Below are positions 6,639 to 7,191 of a stretch of 7,191 nucleotides of DNA, one piece after another (position 1 is the stretch's first letter; each line of letters begins with the position of its first letter). The translations under genes were made by a program, and so were the position numbers. The stretch spans positions 1 to 7,191 of the forward strand of contig PKYX01000183.1 of NCBI GenBank assembly GCA_003132825.1, read 5' to 3'. The DNA comes from Acidobacteriaceae bacterium. Lineage in GTDB: Bacteria > Acidobacteriota > Terriglobia > Terriglobales > Acidobacteriaceae. The notes under the pieces were generated by a model. It did no database searches. It was not told where the DNA came from and worked only from the letters and a program-made list of their open reading frames with translations.

Positions 6639-6677
6639 ACAATCCTTCCCCGCGGGACGGGCGCCATGAAGGATTGT
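6639..6677 (-). terminator. Stem-loop downstream of recA, possible terminator or 3'-end stabiliser
   Basis: ACAATCCTTC at 6639-6648 and GAAGGATTGT at 6668-6677 are perfect 10-nt inverted arms with a 19-nt loop, beginning 23 nt after the recA stop codon. The loop contains its own palindrome CCCGCGGG (6649-6656). The position suits a transcript end for recA. There is no U-run after the stem, so it is not a canonical Rho-independent terminator and could instead protect the mRNA end. Confidence 0.4.
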
Positions 6678-6700
6678 TCGGGATGCCCATGGCCAAGAGG

Positions 6701-7191
6701 CTAGCGCCGCGCCGCCGGGACCTTGGACGGTTCTGGCGCCGCACTGGGCATGGTCGTGACCCGCGCACCTTGCGGAGTTCCCGGGGCAGCTGCTGCCTGC
6801 GCCTGCGCCGCCGGTTGTGGGCCGGCAGGAGTCAGTCCGAGGGCTTTGCGTACCTCGACTTCGAGCTTGGCGAAGGTTTCTCTGTTGTCCTTGAGGAACT
6901 GGCGGGCATTTTCGCGGCCCTGGCCGATGCGCTCCCCCTTATAACTGAACCAGGAGCCGGACTTCTCCAGGAGGTTTTGACTCACGGCCAAATCGAGCAG
7001 GTCGCCCTCGCGCGAGATGCCCTCGCCATAGAGGATGTCGAACTCGGCTTCGCGGAACGGCGCGGCGACTTTGTTCTTGACCACCTTGATCTTGGTGCGC
7101 GAACCAACCACGACATCGCCTTCCTTGACTGCCGCGATGCGGCGAATGTCAATGCGCACCGAAGAGTAGAACTTGAGCGCGCGGCCGCCGG
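6701..7191 (-). CDS. recA: Recombinase A, C-terminal part (5' end outside window)
   Basis: The frame is open from the right edge and encodes the last 162 residues of RecA, starting at [10 protein letters not shown], equivalent to about residue 211 of the E. coli protein. RecA forms ATP-dependent filaments on single-stranded DNA, drives strand exchange in recombinational repair and activates LexA cleavage. The end of the core ([38 protein letters not shown]) and the C-terminal domain ([24 protein letters not shown] split over 6880-6970) are well conserved. The Walker motifs and the start lie outside. After about GLTPAG the tail is rich in Ala, Pro and Gln, contains a single Glu and ends in two Arg residues; it is not the strongly acidic tail of E. 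coli RecA. The stop is TAG at 6701-6703, 214 nt before coaD. Confidence 0.97.
   Translation of the reverse strand, partial: GGRALKFYSSVRIDIRRIAAVKEGDVVVGSRTKIKVVKNKVAAPFREAEFDILYGEGISREGDLLDLAVSQNLLEKSGSWFSYKGERIGQGRENARQFLKDNRETFAKLEVEVRKALGLTPAGPQPAAQAQAAAAPGTPQGARVTTMPSAAPEPSKVPAARR

Noticed and set aside
6572..6665. Three GGCGCC hexamers in the recA-coaD gap as a possible protein-binding repeat
   Set aside because: The same hexamer occurs several times inside genes of this GC-rich window, so three copies in the gap are not convincing; only the paired inverted repeat was kept.
6529..6768. A minus-strand open frame of 79 codons spanning the end of recA and the following gap
   Set aside because: Its first third overlaps recA in another frame, the product is low-complexity with no recognised motif, and the region is better explained by hairpins and a promoter.

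Overview
The window looks like a core chromosomal segment of a GC-rich bacterium (about 60% G+C by eye). I favour Acidobacteriota or a related lineage, because the CoaD, aminotransferase and mannose-1-phosphate guanylyltransferase sequences read like acidobacterial ones. That is recognition from memory, not a search result. All seven recognisable genes lie on the minus strand, so transcription runs from right to left. I see no mobile element, CRISPR array, rRNA, tRNA or other sign of recent transfer.

Layout in order of transcription: (1) the 3' part of recA enters at the right edge and stops at 6701. (2) A 214-nt gap (6487-6700) holds two inverted repeats and a good sigma70-like promoter. (3) coaD, the coenzyme A pathway adenylyltransferase, starts with TTG behind a clear ribosome binding site. 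(4) A class I aminotransferase overlaps the end of coaD by an ATGA junction. (5) A three-gene block follows: manA-type mannose-6-phosphate isomerase, mannose-1-phosphate guanylyltransferase, and a phosphoglucomutase/phosphomannomutase, separated by 40-73 nt. (6) A Ste24-like M48 membrane zinc metalloprotease, open from its ATG at 972 to base 1, leaves the window without reaching its stop codon.

The three sugar genes together encode the whole route fructose-6-P to mannose-6-P to mannose-1-P to GDP-mannose, the activated donor for mannose-, fucose- and rhamnose-containing glycans. No glycosyltransferase or export gene is visible, so the end product cannot be named. The coaD-aminotransferase pair is probably translationally coupled and transcribed from the promoter at 6526-6555. 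Read-through into the sugar block and on to the protease is plausible but unproven, since the gaps hold hairpins and no convincing promoters.

The window reads as ordinary housekeeping DNA, and I do not see a previously undescribed system in it. The points worth a second look are modest: a RecA C-terminal tail almost without acidic residues, hairpins in several intercistronic gaps, and a run of four downstream genes that lack Shine-Dalgarno sequences.
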